This document shows positions 43,869 through 51,697 of a DNA stretch of 64,000 nucleotides, piece by piece. Under the pieces are notes generated by a model, which saw only the letters and a program-made list of their open reading frames with translations, did no database searches and had not been told where the DNA came from. The first letter of the stretch is position 1, and every line of letters begins with the position of its first letter. The stretch is from UBA4085 sp964556755 (GTDB lineage: Bacteria > Acidobacteriota > Aminicenantia > Aminicenantales > UBA4085): the NCBI GenBank assembly GCA_964556755.1, contig CAZKXI010000004.1:134276-198275 (forward strand). The letters run 5' to 3'. Made by a program: the position numbers and the translations under genes.

Positions 43869-45409
43869 TCCGGATCGAGATCGACGGGCGGCCGGTCGAG
43901 GCCCGGGAAGGATCCACGGTCCTGGATGCCGCCAAGGCGCACGGCATCCGCATCCCGCATCTCTGCAAGCATTCCTCCCTCCCGGCCGTCGGCAGCTGCC
44001 GCCTCTGCCTGGTGGCCGTGGAAGGCCTGCCCAAGCTGGAGCCGGCCTGCTCCACGATGGTCCGCGAGGGCATGAAGGTCGATTCGTCCGGGCCGGTCGT
44101 CCGGGACGCCCGCCGCGGCGTGCTGGAGCTCCTCCTGGCCGAGCACCCCTTGGACTGCCCCGTCTGCGACAAGGCGGGGGAGTGCAAGCTCCAGGACTAC
44201 GCCCAGGAATACGGACTGGCCGGGGGGGCTTTCGCCGAGGCCCGCCGGCTGCGGGACAAGAGCGTCCGGATCGGAGCCCGTCTCCGGCTCGACCGCGAGC
44301 GCTGCGTGCTGTGCACCCGCTGCGTCCGCTTTCTGGCCGAGATCGCGGGAACCCGCGAGCTGGGCGTGTTCGAGCGCGGCAACGGATCCGAGATCGGCGT
44401 CTACGACGGGCGGCTCGTCACATCCATCGACGCCGGCAACCTGGTCGATCTCTGCCCCGTAGGCGCCATCACCGACGACTCCTTCCGCTTCCGAACCCGG
44501 GCCTGGTTCCTGGAGAGCCGGCCTTCGATCTGCCCTCTCTGCGAGCGCGGCTGCGCCATCGACGTGGACGTCCATCCCGGATTCCCCCGCCAGCCCGGAA
44601 CAGGCGGCGTCATGCGCATCCGGCCCCGGCCGCATCCCGGCGTGAACGGCTGGTGGATCTGCGACCGGGGGCGCTACGGCGGATTGGACATCGAGCGCGG
44701 CCGCCTCTCGGGCGTCCGCCGGAATCGGCCGGGAATCGGGAGCGAATCCTGGACATGGGACCGGGCGGCCGCCTTCCTGGCCGAGCGCTTCCGGGACGTG
44801 CCGGCGGAGGAGACGGCTGTCCTTCTCAGCTCGAGGCTTACGGCCGAGGAGCTCTTTCTGGCTGAACGTCTCTTCCGGGCCGGGCGGGGCATCCGCCGGA
44901 TCGCCTTCCTCGATCCATCCAAGTCCGGGGCCGAGGGCCTCCTCCTTCTCCCCGACCGCACGGCCAATGGCCGGGCGGCCGACCGGCTGGGATTCGATCG
45001 GGCGGCCGATCCCGTTGCAGCCGTCCGGGGAGCCTCCCTGCTCCTGGCCCTGGCGGCCGATCCGGGGGGGGCGGCTCCGCGTCCCGGCTGGGCGGAAGCC
45101 CTGGCTTCGGTGCCGGAGAAGATCCTGATCGCGCCCCAGGCAACGGGCTGGGAGGCCGAGGCGGATCTCGTCCTGGCATCCGCCTCCCACTTCGAGAAGT
45201 GCGGCACCTTGATCAACGCGGGCGACCGCGTCCAGGCTCTCCGGCCGGTCAAGACGGCCGGGCCGGATGTCAGGACGGAAGGCTCCATCCTGGCCGGCCT
45301 CGGCGCCGCCTTGGGCCTGGCCGACGCGGCCTTCGCCCAGCCCGAGAGCGAGGAGACGGCCGCCGCGGCTTTGCGGGCGGCCCACCCCGACTGGGAGTGG
45401 CCGCGATGA
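43865..45409 (+). CDS. nuoG: NADH-quinone oxidoreductase subunit G, short form
   Basis: 514 aa from ATG 43865. All N-terminal clusters are present: [2Fe-2S] (HLCKHSSL..CRLCLVA), the His-ligated N5 motif (HPLDCPVCDKAGECKLQD), N4 (CVLCTRC..CPVGAI) and an N7-like CPLCERGC. The molybdopterin-type C-terminal domain is cut down to about 200 residues, against about 450-650 in most NuoG proteins. The end (ASHFEKCGTLINAGDRVQ) still resembles the end of that domain, so this looks like an internal shortening rather than a frameshift. Confidence 0.92.
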   Translation: MIRIEIDGRPVEAREGSTVLDAAKAHGIRIPHLCKHSSLPAVGSCRLCLVAVEGLPKLEPACSTMVREGMKVDSSGPVVRDARRGVLELLLAEHPLDCPVCDKAGECKLQDYAQEYGLAGGAFAEARRLRDKSVRIGARLRLDRERCVLCTRCVRFLAEIAGTRELGVFERGNGSEIGVYDGRLVTSIDAGNLVDLCPVGAITDDSFRFRTRAWFLESRPSICPLCERGCAIDVDVHPGFPRQPGTGGVMRIRPRPHPGVNGWWICDRGRYGGLDIERGRLSGVRRNRPGIGSESWTWDRAAAFLAERFRDVPAEETAVLLSSRLTAEELFLAERLFRAGRGIRRIAFLDPSKSGAEGLLLLPDRTANGRAADRLGFDRAADPVAAVRGASLLLALAADPGGAAPRPGWAEALASVPEKILIAPQATGWEAEADLVLASASHFEKCGTLINAGDRVQALRPVKTAGPDVRTEGSILAGLGAALGLADAAFAQPESEETAAAALRAAHPDWEWPR

Positions 45410-46482
45410 GGGGCCTCGGCCTCGTTCTGGCGAAGACCGGGCTGGCCCTGGCCTGGTTCATGGTCGTGACCCTCTATCTGACCTGGCTGGAGCGCAAGCA
45501 GAGCGCCGTGATGCAGGACCGCGTCGGGGCCAACCGGGCCCGCGTCCTGGGCTTGCGGCTTTTCGGGCTCTTCCAGCCCTTCGCGGATGCCGTCAAGATG
45601 ATCTTCAAGGGCGACTTTTCGCCCCGCTTCGGCCGCCGGGGGCTGCACGCCCTGGCGCCCGCCCTGACCTTCTTCTTCATCTCCGTCACCGTCATCGCCA
45701 TCCCCTTCGGGCCCGACATCCGCCTCGGTCCGTCCCGAGTCTCGCTGCAGGTCATTGACGCGGACGTCGGCCTCCTGTTCATCCTGGCCATGCTGGCCTT
45801 GGGCGTCTACGGCGTCATCCTGGCCGGGTGGGCCTCCAACAACCGCTTTGCCCTCCTGGGCGGAGTCAGGGCCGCGGCCCAAGTCATCTCCTACGAGGCG
45901 GCCCTGGGGCTGTCCCTGGTCGGGCTGATCCTGGTCTTCCCCAGCCTGCGCTTGTCGGAGATCGTCGCCTACCAGGGCGGCCTTCTGCTCGGCTTCCTGC
46001 CCCGCTGGGGGGTCTTCCTCCAGCCGCTGGGCTTCCTCCTCTTCTTCGTCGCCGCCTTGGCCGAGACCAAGCGGGTGCCCTTCGATATGCCGGAGGGAGA
46101 GTCCGAGATCATCGGCTTCTTCACCGAATACGGAGGCATGAAGTTCGGGCTCTTCATGTTCGCCGACTTCATGGAGCTCCTGATCGTGTCCTGCCTGCTG
46201 GCGACGCTCTTTTTCGGCGGCTGGCAGGTGCCCTGGCTGGGGGATGGCGGCTTCGTCTTCCCTTGGGGCGGGACCTGGCCCTGGCCGGCCTGGCTGGTCG
46301 CGGCGGCCCGCATCGCCTCCTTCCAGATCAAGGTGGCTTTCTTCTGCTGGCTCCAGGTGCTGCTGCGCTGGACCTATCCGCGCCTCCGCTACGACCAGCT
46401 GATGAGCTTGGGCTGGAAGGGGCTCATCCCCCTGGGCTTGCTCAACATCGTCGTGACGGCCCTTCTCGCGGCGGGGAGATGA
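45406..46482 (+). CDS. nuoH: NADH-quinone oxidoreductase subunit H
   Basis: 358 aa with eight or more membrane segments. Conserved: ERKQSAVMQDRVGANR, WASNNRFALLGGVRAAAQ, SYEAALGL, RVPFDMPEGESEIIGFFTEY and RWTYPRLRYDQLM. NuoH links the quinone site to the proton-pumping arm. The ATG overlaps the nuoG stop by 4 bases. Confidence 0.96.
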   Translation: MRGLGLVLAKTGLALAWFMVVTLYLTWLERKQSAVMQDRVGANRARVLGLRLFGLFQPFADAVKMIFKGDFSPRFGRRGLHALAPALTFFFISVTVIAIPFGPDIRLGPSRVSLQVIDADVGLLFILAMLALGVYGVILAGWASNNRFALLGGVRAAAQVISYEAALGLSLVGLILVFPSLRLSEIVAYQGGLLLGFLPRWGVFLQPLGFLLFFVAALAETKRVPFDMPEGESEIIGFFTEYGGMKFGLFMFADFMELLIVSCLLATLFFGGWQVPWLGDGGFVFPWGGTWPWPAWLVAAARIASFQIKVAFFCWLQVLLRWTYPRLRYDQLMSLGWKGLIPLGLLNIVVTALLAAGR

Positions 46483-46483
46483 C

Positions 46484-46981
46484 ATGAGGCGCGCCCTGGC
46501 CTCCGCGGCGGCTCTCTTGGGGGGAGCCTGGATCACGGCTCGGCATTTCCTGGTCAACATGGCTTTCCATACCTTGGCCCTGTTCGGCATCCGGACCCGG
46601 CGACGCGGCGCCGTGACGATCCAGTACCCCGAGCAGCGCAAGCCCCTGGCTTCCCGCCACCGCAGCCTGCACCGGATCGTGCCCCGGGAGGACGGCGGGC
46701 CCCGCTGCGTGGCCTGCCTGCTGTGCCTCACGGTCTGCCCTTCGGAGTGCATAGCGATCGAGGCGGCCGAGGATCCCGATCCCGAGATCCAGAAGCGCGC
46801 CGCACGATTCACCGTCGACCTCGGCCGCTGCTGCTTCTGCGGGATGTGCGTCGAAGCCTGCCCGGAAGACGCCATCCGGATGGACACGGGGGAGATCGAG
46901 CTGGCGACCGGCTCGCGGGCCGGGCTTCGGGCCGGTCTGGACAGGCTGCTGCGGCCGGACGGGTCGGACCGGCCCGATTGA
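46484..46981 (+). CDS. nuoI: NADH-quinone oxidoreductase subunit I
   Basis: 165 aa. Two [4Fe-4S] motifs for N6a/N6b: CVACLLCLTVCPSECI and CCFCGMCVEACPEDAI. It is the last nuo gene here; the promoter of the malic enzyme gene overlaps its stop and no nuoJ follows. Confidence 0.95.
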   Translation: MRRALASAAALLGGAWITARHFLVNMAFHTLALFGIRTRRRGAVTIQYPEQRKPLASRHRSLHRIVPREDGGPRCVACLLCLTVCPSECIAIEAAEDPDPEIQKRAARFTVDLGRCCFCGMCVEACPEDAIRMDTGEIELATGSRAGLRAGLDRLLRPDGSDRPD

Positions 46982-47005
46982 CACGCCCCCCCTTTGACAT
47001 ATAAT
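46978..47005 (+). promoter_or_regulatory. Promoter of the malic enzyme gene
   Basis: A perfect TTGACA (46978-46983), a 16-base spacer and a perfect TATAAT (47000-47005), starting inside the nuoI stop. Confidence 0.75.
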
Positions 47006-47043
47006 AGCCATTCATCGCTTCCCAATCCAAGGAGGTCATCGGA

Positions 47044-48393
47044 ATGAAGAAGGTCACCGTCGAAGAGCTGCTGGCCAAGGCCGCCCAGCCGGCCAAGGAC
47101 GCCCCCCGCCTGCATAAGTTCTACAAGGGCAAGATGGGCACCAGCCTGAAGTGCCGGGTCCGCGACTTTAACGACTTCGCCATCTGGTACACGCCCGGCG
47201 TCGCGGCGGTCTGCAAGGAGATCGCGGCCGACAAGCAGAAGGCTTACGAGTACACCAACAAGTGGAACTCGGTGGCCGTCATCAGCGACGGGACGCGGGT
47301 CCTGGGACTGGGAGACATCGGCCCCGAGGCGGGCCTTCCGGTCATGGAGGGCAAGGGCATCCTCTATAAGTACCTGGGCGGGGTGGACGCCTTCCCGATC
47401 TGCCTCGACGAGAAGGACCCCGACAAGATCATCGAGATCGGCCGCGCCCTCCAGCCGTCCTTCGGCGGCTACAACCTGGAAGATATCGCCCAGCCGAAGT
47501 GCTTCCGCATCTTGGACGAGCTGCGATCGAAGTGCGAGATACCGGTCTGGCACGACGACCAGCAGGGCACCGCCTGCGTCACCGTGGCCGGCTTGCTCAA
47601 CGCCCTCAAGATCGTCAAGAAGAACATCGCCGAGGTCCGGGTGACCGTCGTCGGGGCCGGCGCCTCCGGCATCAATATCGCCCACCAGATCATGCTGGCC
47701 GGGGCCAACGGCGACAACATGCTGTCGGTCGATTCCAAGGGCATCCTGTCCCGCGACCGGGCCGACCGCGAGAACCTGCAGAAGAACTTCAAGGAAAAGT
47801 GGGATATGTGCCTGCGGACCAACCCCAAGTGCAAGCAAGGGTCGGTCCCCGAGGCCATCGCCGGCGCCGACGTCCTCGTCTGCGTCTCGACCCCCGGCCC
47901 GGGGACGATCAAGCCGGAATGGGTGGCGACCATGGCCAAGGATGCCATCGTCTTCTCCGAGGCCAATCCGATCCCCGAGATCTGGCCTTGGGAGGCCAAG
48001 GAGGCGGGGGCCCGCATCGTCGCCACCGGCCGCTCCGACTTCCCCAACCAGGTCAACAACTCGCTCGGCTTCCCCGGCATCTTCCGCGGCGCCTTGGACG
48101 TCCGGGCCAAGACCATCACCGACGGCATGTGCATTGCCGCCGCCCGCGAGCTGGCCAAGGTCGCCGAGGACAAGGGGATCCACGAGGAATACATCATCCC
48201 GAACATGGATGAGTGGGAGGTCTTCCCCCGCGAAGCCGTGGCCGTCGGGACCAAGGCCATCGAGGAAGGCGTGGCCCGCTTCACCTTCACCGCCGAGGAG
48301 CGGTTCAAGATGGCCAACGAGGCCATCCGGGCCGCTCGCAACGAGGTCCAGTGGATGATGAAGGAAGGCTTCATTATCGACCCGGATAAATAA
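47044..48393 (+). CDS. NAD-dependent malic enzyme (malate dehydrogenase, decarboxylating)
   Basis: 449 aa. N-terminal catalytic domain: WYTPGVAAVCKEI, NSVAVISDGTRVLGLGDIG, the metal-ligand HDDQQGTACV; C-terminal NAD domain with VVGAGASGINIA and FSEANPIPEIWP. It converts malate to pyruvate and CO2. ATG follows AAGGAGG. It has its own strong promoter and terminator, so it is separate from nuo. Confidence 0.93.
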   Translation: MKKVTVEELLAKAAQPAKDAPRLHKFYKGKMGTSLKCRVRDFNDFAIWYTPGVAAVCKEIAADKQKAYEYTNKWNSVAVISDGTRVLGLGDIGPEAGLPVMEGKGILYKYLGGVDAFPICLDEKDPDKIIEIGRALQPSFGGYNLEDIAQPKCFRILDELRSKCEIPVWHDDQQGTACVTVAGLLNALKIVKKNIAEVRVTVVGAGASGINIAHQIMLAGANGDNMLSVDSKGILSRDRADRENLQKNFKEKWDMCLRTNPKCKQGSVPEAIAGADVLVCVSTPGPGTIKPEWVATMAKDAIVFSEANPIPEIWPWEAKEAGARIVATGRSDFPNQVNNSLGFPGIFRGALDVRAKTITDGMCIAAARELAKVAEDKGIHEEYIIPNMDEWEVFPREAVAVGTKAIEEGVARFTFTAEERFKMANEAIRAARNEVQWMMKEGFIIDPDK

Positions 48394-48416
48394 ACCCCTT
48401 TTTAAGGCATCCTCCC

Positions 48417-48453
48417 GGGCCGCCGGGGCCGACCCCGGCGGCCCGTTTCATTT
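48417..48453 (+). terminator. Rho-independent terminator of the malic enzyme gene
   Basis: A perfect 12-bp stem (GGGCCGCCGGGG / CCCCGGCGGCCC) with loop CCGA and a short T-rich tail. Confidence 0.88.
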
Positions 48454-48465
48454 CCGGGGCGGGAT

Positions 48466-48494
48466 TTGACACCTCTTTGAAAAAGTGCTAACGT
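48466..48494 (+). promoter_or_regulatory. Promoter of the lipoprotein/L,D-transpeptidase operon
   Basis: TTGACA (48466-48471), a 17-base spacer and TAACGT (48489-48494). Confidence 0.5.
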
Positions 48495-48591
48495 GCCCTG
48501 CGTATTCGTCTCCACCGGGCACCCTTTTCCAATGGACAAGGCGAGTGTCTAGGCGGAGAAGATTTCGGTCGTGAGAAAGGAGGAAATATCC

Positions 48592-49179
48592 ATGAAGAAT
48601 CTCACGAAATCGCTGATTTTGGTTCTCACCCTGGCCGTCGTCCTGGTCGGCTGTAAGCAACCCACGGCCCTCGTCGACGCGGCCAAGGCCGCCGTCGACG
48701 ACGTCATCAAAGCCGGCGCCGACAAGTATGCTCCCGAGGAGCTGGCCGGCGTGCAGGGCAGCCTGACCAAGGCCATGGACGAGATCGCCGGTCAGGACAA
48801 GAAGTTCTTCAAGAAGTTCGGCACCGCCAAGGAGATGCTGGACAAGGTCAAGGTCGATGCCGAGGCCCTCAAGGCGGCCCTCCCGGCCAAGATCGAGGCC
48901 GTCAAGAACGAGGCCCTCAGCCTGCAGGGCGCCCTCGGGACGATGATGACCGAGGTCAAGGACATGCTCAAGAAAGCCCCCAAGGGCAAGGGCACGGCCA
49001 AGGACCTCGAGGCGCTGGCCGGCGATCTGACCGGAGCCGAGACCGAGGCCGCGGGCATCCAGACCGCCCTTGACGCTCAGGACTACATCGGCGCCCTGAA
49101 CACCGTCAAGGCCGTCACGGCCAAGGTCACCTCCGTCAAGGAGCAGATCCAGGCCGCCATCGACAAGGTCAAGAAGTAA
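48592..49179 (+). CDS. Helical A/K-rich lipoprotein
   Basis: 195 aa from ATG 48592 behind AAAGGAGGA; the in-frame start at 48571 would precede that site. The lipoprotein signal ends LVLVGC near residue 21. The rest is almost all helix-forming A, K, E and D (several KAAVDD/KVKVDAEAL-type stretches), suggesting a coiled-coil rod in the periplasm, similar in style to DUF4398 or Lpp-like proteins. It is followed after 2 bases by two L,D-transpeptidase genes, so it may be a wall-linked partner (inference). Confidence 0.75.
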   Translation: MKNLTKSLILVLTLAVVLVGCKQPTALVDAAKAAVDDVIKAGADKYAPEELAGVQGSLTKAMDEIAGQDKKFFKKFGTAKEMLDKVKVDAEALKAALPAKIEAVKNEALSLQGALGTMMTEVKDMLKKAPKGKGTAKDLEALAGDLTGAETEAAGIQTALDAQDYIGALNTVKAVTAKVTSVKEQIQAAIDKVKK

Positions 49180-49181
49180 GC

Positions 49182-50288
49182 TTGAGACTTCCAGCCGCCG
49201 GCCGCATCGCTACGGCGGCGGCACTGCTCCTTCTGGGGGGAGCCTGTCGGACCGCCCCGGTTCCGCCCGAGTTTCAAGAGGCCTTGCGCCTCGACGAAGC
49301 CCTCGGGGGAGCCGGGGCGTCTTCTTTTTCGCCCCAGGCCTACGCCCGTTTCCGCGAGGAGCTGGCCGGCCTGAGGGAAGAGGTTCGCAGGCAGGAGGCC
49401 CGCCTGGGCCCCTGGCGGAATTTCGGCCCCGCGGCGACCGCCGCCTCCGACCTGAAGCGGGAGGGCGGCCGTCTGCTGGAGGAGATCCGGGCCAGCCGCG
49501 AGGATCGCCGGCGATCGCTGGCCCGGGATCTGGACGGCTTGAGCCGGCGGCGCGACCGACTCGCCGACATGACCGGGTATTTCAACGACAACGAGATCGT
49601 TCGGCAGGCCTTGGCCCGGGCCGACATCACCTTGGGCCGGACGAGGCTTCTCCTGGCCGAGGGCAAGGCCGACCCGGTAGCTGCCCTGCTCGAGGAAGCC
49701 TCGGGATTCCTCGACGAGGCCCAGGCCGTCATCGCCCGGAGGCTGGAAAGATACCTCGACCCCGAGGTCCTGCGACGCTGGCGCGCCTGGGCCGACGAGA
49801 CGATCGCCGACTCGCGCCGGTCGGGAGGGACGGCCTTCCTGGTCAGCAAGATCGAGCGGACCTTGACCGTCATCCGGCGGGGTGAGATCGCGGCGACCTA
49901 CGGCATCGGACTGGGCAAGTCCGGGCTGGATGACAAGCTCTTCGAGGGCGACGAGGCGACTCCGGAGGGCCGATACCGCATCGTCCGCAAGTTCCCGGTC
50001 TCGTCCTTCTATAAAGCCCTGCTGATCGACTACCCGAGCCCGGCGGACCTGAAGGATCTGGCCGAGGCCAAGCGACGGGGCCTGGCGCCCGCTGGAAAGG
50101 CGGCGGGCGGGGCGATCGAGATTCACGGCGGGGGAAAGGACAAGCTGACCCTGGGATGCGTCGGACTCGAGAACAAGGACATGGACGAAGTCTACAAGGC
50201 GGCCGCGGTGGGAACTCCGGTCACGATCGTCGGGGCGCTGGGGGTCGAAGGGACCATCCTGGGCGACATCAGGGCTTTCGGACGATGA
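49182..50288 (+). CDS. L,D-transpeptidase (YkuD) lipoprotein with helical N-terminal region
   Basis: 368 aa from TTG 49182. A lipoprotein-like signal (LLLLGGAC near residue 23) leads to a helical region of ~180 residues rich in charged pairs, then a YkuD domain (from about 225: FLVSKIERTLTVIRRGEI). Catalytic residues are readable: H in IEIHGGG and C in LTLGCVGLENKDMDEV; the usual Arg after GCV is replaced. YkuD enzymes make 3-3 cross-links or attach lipoproteins to peptidoglycan. The stop overlaps the next ATG. Confidence 0.82.
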   Translation: MRLPAAGRIATAAALLLLGGACRTAPVPPEFQEALRLDEALGGAGASSFSPQAYARFREELAGLREEVRRQEARLGPWRNFGPAATAASDLKREGGRLLEEIRASREDRRRSLARDLDGLSRRRDRLADMTGYFNDNEIVRQALARADITLGRTRLLLAEGKADPVAALLEEASGFLDEAQAVIARRLERYLDPEVLRRWRAWADETIADSRRSGGTAFLVSKIERTLTVIRRGEIAATYGIGLGKSGLDDKLFEGDEATPEGRYRIVRKFPVSSFYKALLIDYPSPADLKDLAEAKRRGLAPAGKAAGGAIEIHGGGKDKLTLGCVGLENKDMDEVYKAAAVGTPVTIVGALGVEGTILGDIRAFGR

Positions 50289-50941
50289 AGCCCCGCCGCC
50301 GCCCGGCCGGGAGGATCGCCGCTCTGGCCGGCGCCGCTCTCGCGGCGATGGCGCTGATCGTGATCCTAGCCGGGCATCTGATCGAAAGGACGGTCTTCGC
50401 CCGGCCGTTGGGGGAGGCGGCGGATGTCCGTCCGGCCGCGGGCCCCGCGACGGCGAGATCTCTTCGGACGCTCCAGGCCCGTCTCCGGGCGCTCGAGCCG
50501 CGCGGCCTCTATATCGTCATCGACACGGCGGAGAACAAGCTCACTCTCGTGAGAGCCGGGACGAAGGTCAAGGACTACGTCGTCTCCTGCGGCTCGGGCG
50601 GGCTTCTGGAGGATCCCAAGGGGGGCCGGTCCTGGATCTTTGATACGCCGCGGGGGGAGTACGCGGTCCAGAGCAAGCTGGTCAATCCGACCTGGATCAA
50701 GCCGGATTGGGCCTTCATCGAGGAAGGCGAGGGCATTCCGACCGACTACAACAAGCGCATCGACAACGATACCCTGGGCGACTTCGCGCTGGGCATCGGC
50801 AACGGCTATTTCATCCACGGCACCCTCTATACCCGCATGCTGGGGCGCAACGTGACCCACGGCTGCGTCCGGGTGGGGGACAAGGACCTCAAGGAGATCT
50901 ACATGGCGGCGGGAATCGGGACGCGGGTCTACATCTACTGA
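50285..50941 (+). CDS. L,D-transpeptidase (YkuD), membrane-anchored
   Basis: 218 aa from ATG 50285, overlapping the previous gene by 4 bases. One N-terminal membrane segment (residues 10-32), then the YkuD domain: YIVIDTAENKLTLVRAG, TPRGEYAVQSK, FIHGTLYTRM and THGCVRVGDKDLKEI, with catalytic H192 and C194. It acts in the periplasm on peptidoglycan peptides. It is the canonical enzyme of the cassette. Confidence 0.9.
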   Translation: MKPRRRPAGRIAALAGAALAAMALIVILAGHLIERTVFARPLGEAADVRPAAGPATARSLRTLQARLRALEPRGLYIVIDTAENKLTLVRAGTKVKDYVVSCGSGGLLEDPKGGRSWIFDTPRGEYAVQSKLVNPTWIKPDWAFIEEGEGIPTDYNKRIDNDTLGDFALGIGNGYFIHGTLYTRMLGRNVTHGCVRVGDKDLKEIYMAAGIGTRVYIY

Positions 50942-50942
50942 G

Positions 50943-51578
50943 ATGAGAGCTCGATCATGGGTTTTGGCTCTGGCGGCGGGAGCGGTCCTCGCCCATGCGG
51001 TCGAGGGTCAAGACCTCGGGCGAAGCGGCCGGGCCCTGGAAGAGGAGATCAAGATGGCCAAAGCTCCGGCGGTCTATCTGGTCGTCGATTCCGGAGCGGG
51101 GACGGTCAGCCTGAAGATGAGGGGAATGGCCCTCAAGACCTGGACGGCGGCCCGGATGACGTCTTGGGGTCGTCCGGTCGGAACCGCGGCCTTGAAAGTC
51201 GAGCGGAGATCGGGGTGGTCGGCCCAGGACAGGATCAATCTCACGCCGGGCAAGAAGAGAGAGGAGAAAGCCGGAGCGAAGAAGCCCAAGGACATCGGCG
51301 ACGACGTCCTGGAGCTCGACGACATGCCGGTCCGCTTTCGGTTCACGCTGGAGAAAGGCGCCCGGCTCACGGTCAGGGCCAAGCCGGCCGGCTTTGTCGG
51401 AAGAGCCGCCTACGCCGTCGCAGGGCTTGGTCGCAGCCTAGGCCGCTCCATGCGGCTCATCGGGGCGGCCGTCTCGAGGCGAAGCCTGTCGGAGATGAGA
51501 ATCATTCTCGATAATCCGAAAGACGCCCAAGCGATTTTTTGGGCAGTCCCGGAAAACACCATAATCCTTTTTAAATAG
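50943..51578 (+). CDS. Exported protein resembling a YkuD N-terminus without catalytic motif
   Basis: 211 aa. Signal peptide (residues 1-22). Residues about 43-65 (YLVVDSGAGTVSLKMRGMAL) mirror the first strands of the upstream YkuD domain, but no HxxG or HGC motif follows; instead there is a K/E-rich stretch and a basic C-terminus. It may be a degenerate, non-catalytic partner of the two transpeptidases (inference). It starts 1 base after the previous stop. Confidence 0.6.
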   Translation: MRARSWVLALAAGAVLAHAVEGQDLGRSGRALEEEIKMAKAPAVYLVVDSGAGTVSLKMRGMALKTWTAARMTSWGRPVGTAALKVERRSGWSAQDRINLTPGKKREEKAGAKKPKDIGDDVLELDDMPVRFRFTLEKGARLTVRAKPAGFVGRAAYAVAGLGRSLGRSMRLIGAAVSRRSLSEMRIILDNPKDAQAIFWAVPENTIILFK

Positions 51579-51614
51579 CCGTAAAATCAATAAAATCAAC
51601 TATTAAAAACTTAT

Positions 51615-51663
51615 AAGTATTTGCTAAAATATACTTGACAATAATCTGCTCATATTTTATATT
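51615..51663 (+). promoter_or_regulatory. dnaK operon promoter with overlapping inverted repeat
   Basis: TTGACA (51635-51640), a 17-base spacer and TATATT (51658-51663) in a very AT-rich ~120-base stretch. An inverted repeat AAGTAT (51615-51620) / ATACTT (51631-51636) overlaps the -35 by two bases and is a good candidate operator, possibly for the HspR encoded in the operon. It does not match the actinobacterial HAIR consensus. Confidence 0.6.
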
Positions 51664-51697
51664 ACATCTGTTGCTCATATAGAATCAGGAGGACCAT

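Noticed and set aside
44674..48183. 1169-codon open frame antisense to nuoG, nuoH, nuoI and malic enzyme
   Set aside because: It lies opposite well-identified genes, and low-complexity D/G/Q/R-rich translation is what GC-rich antisense frames give.
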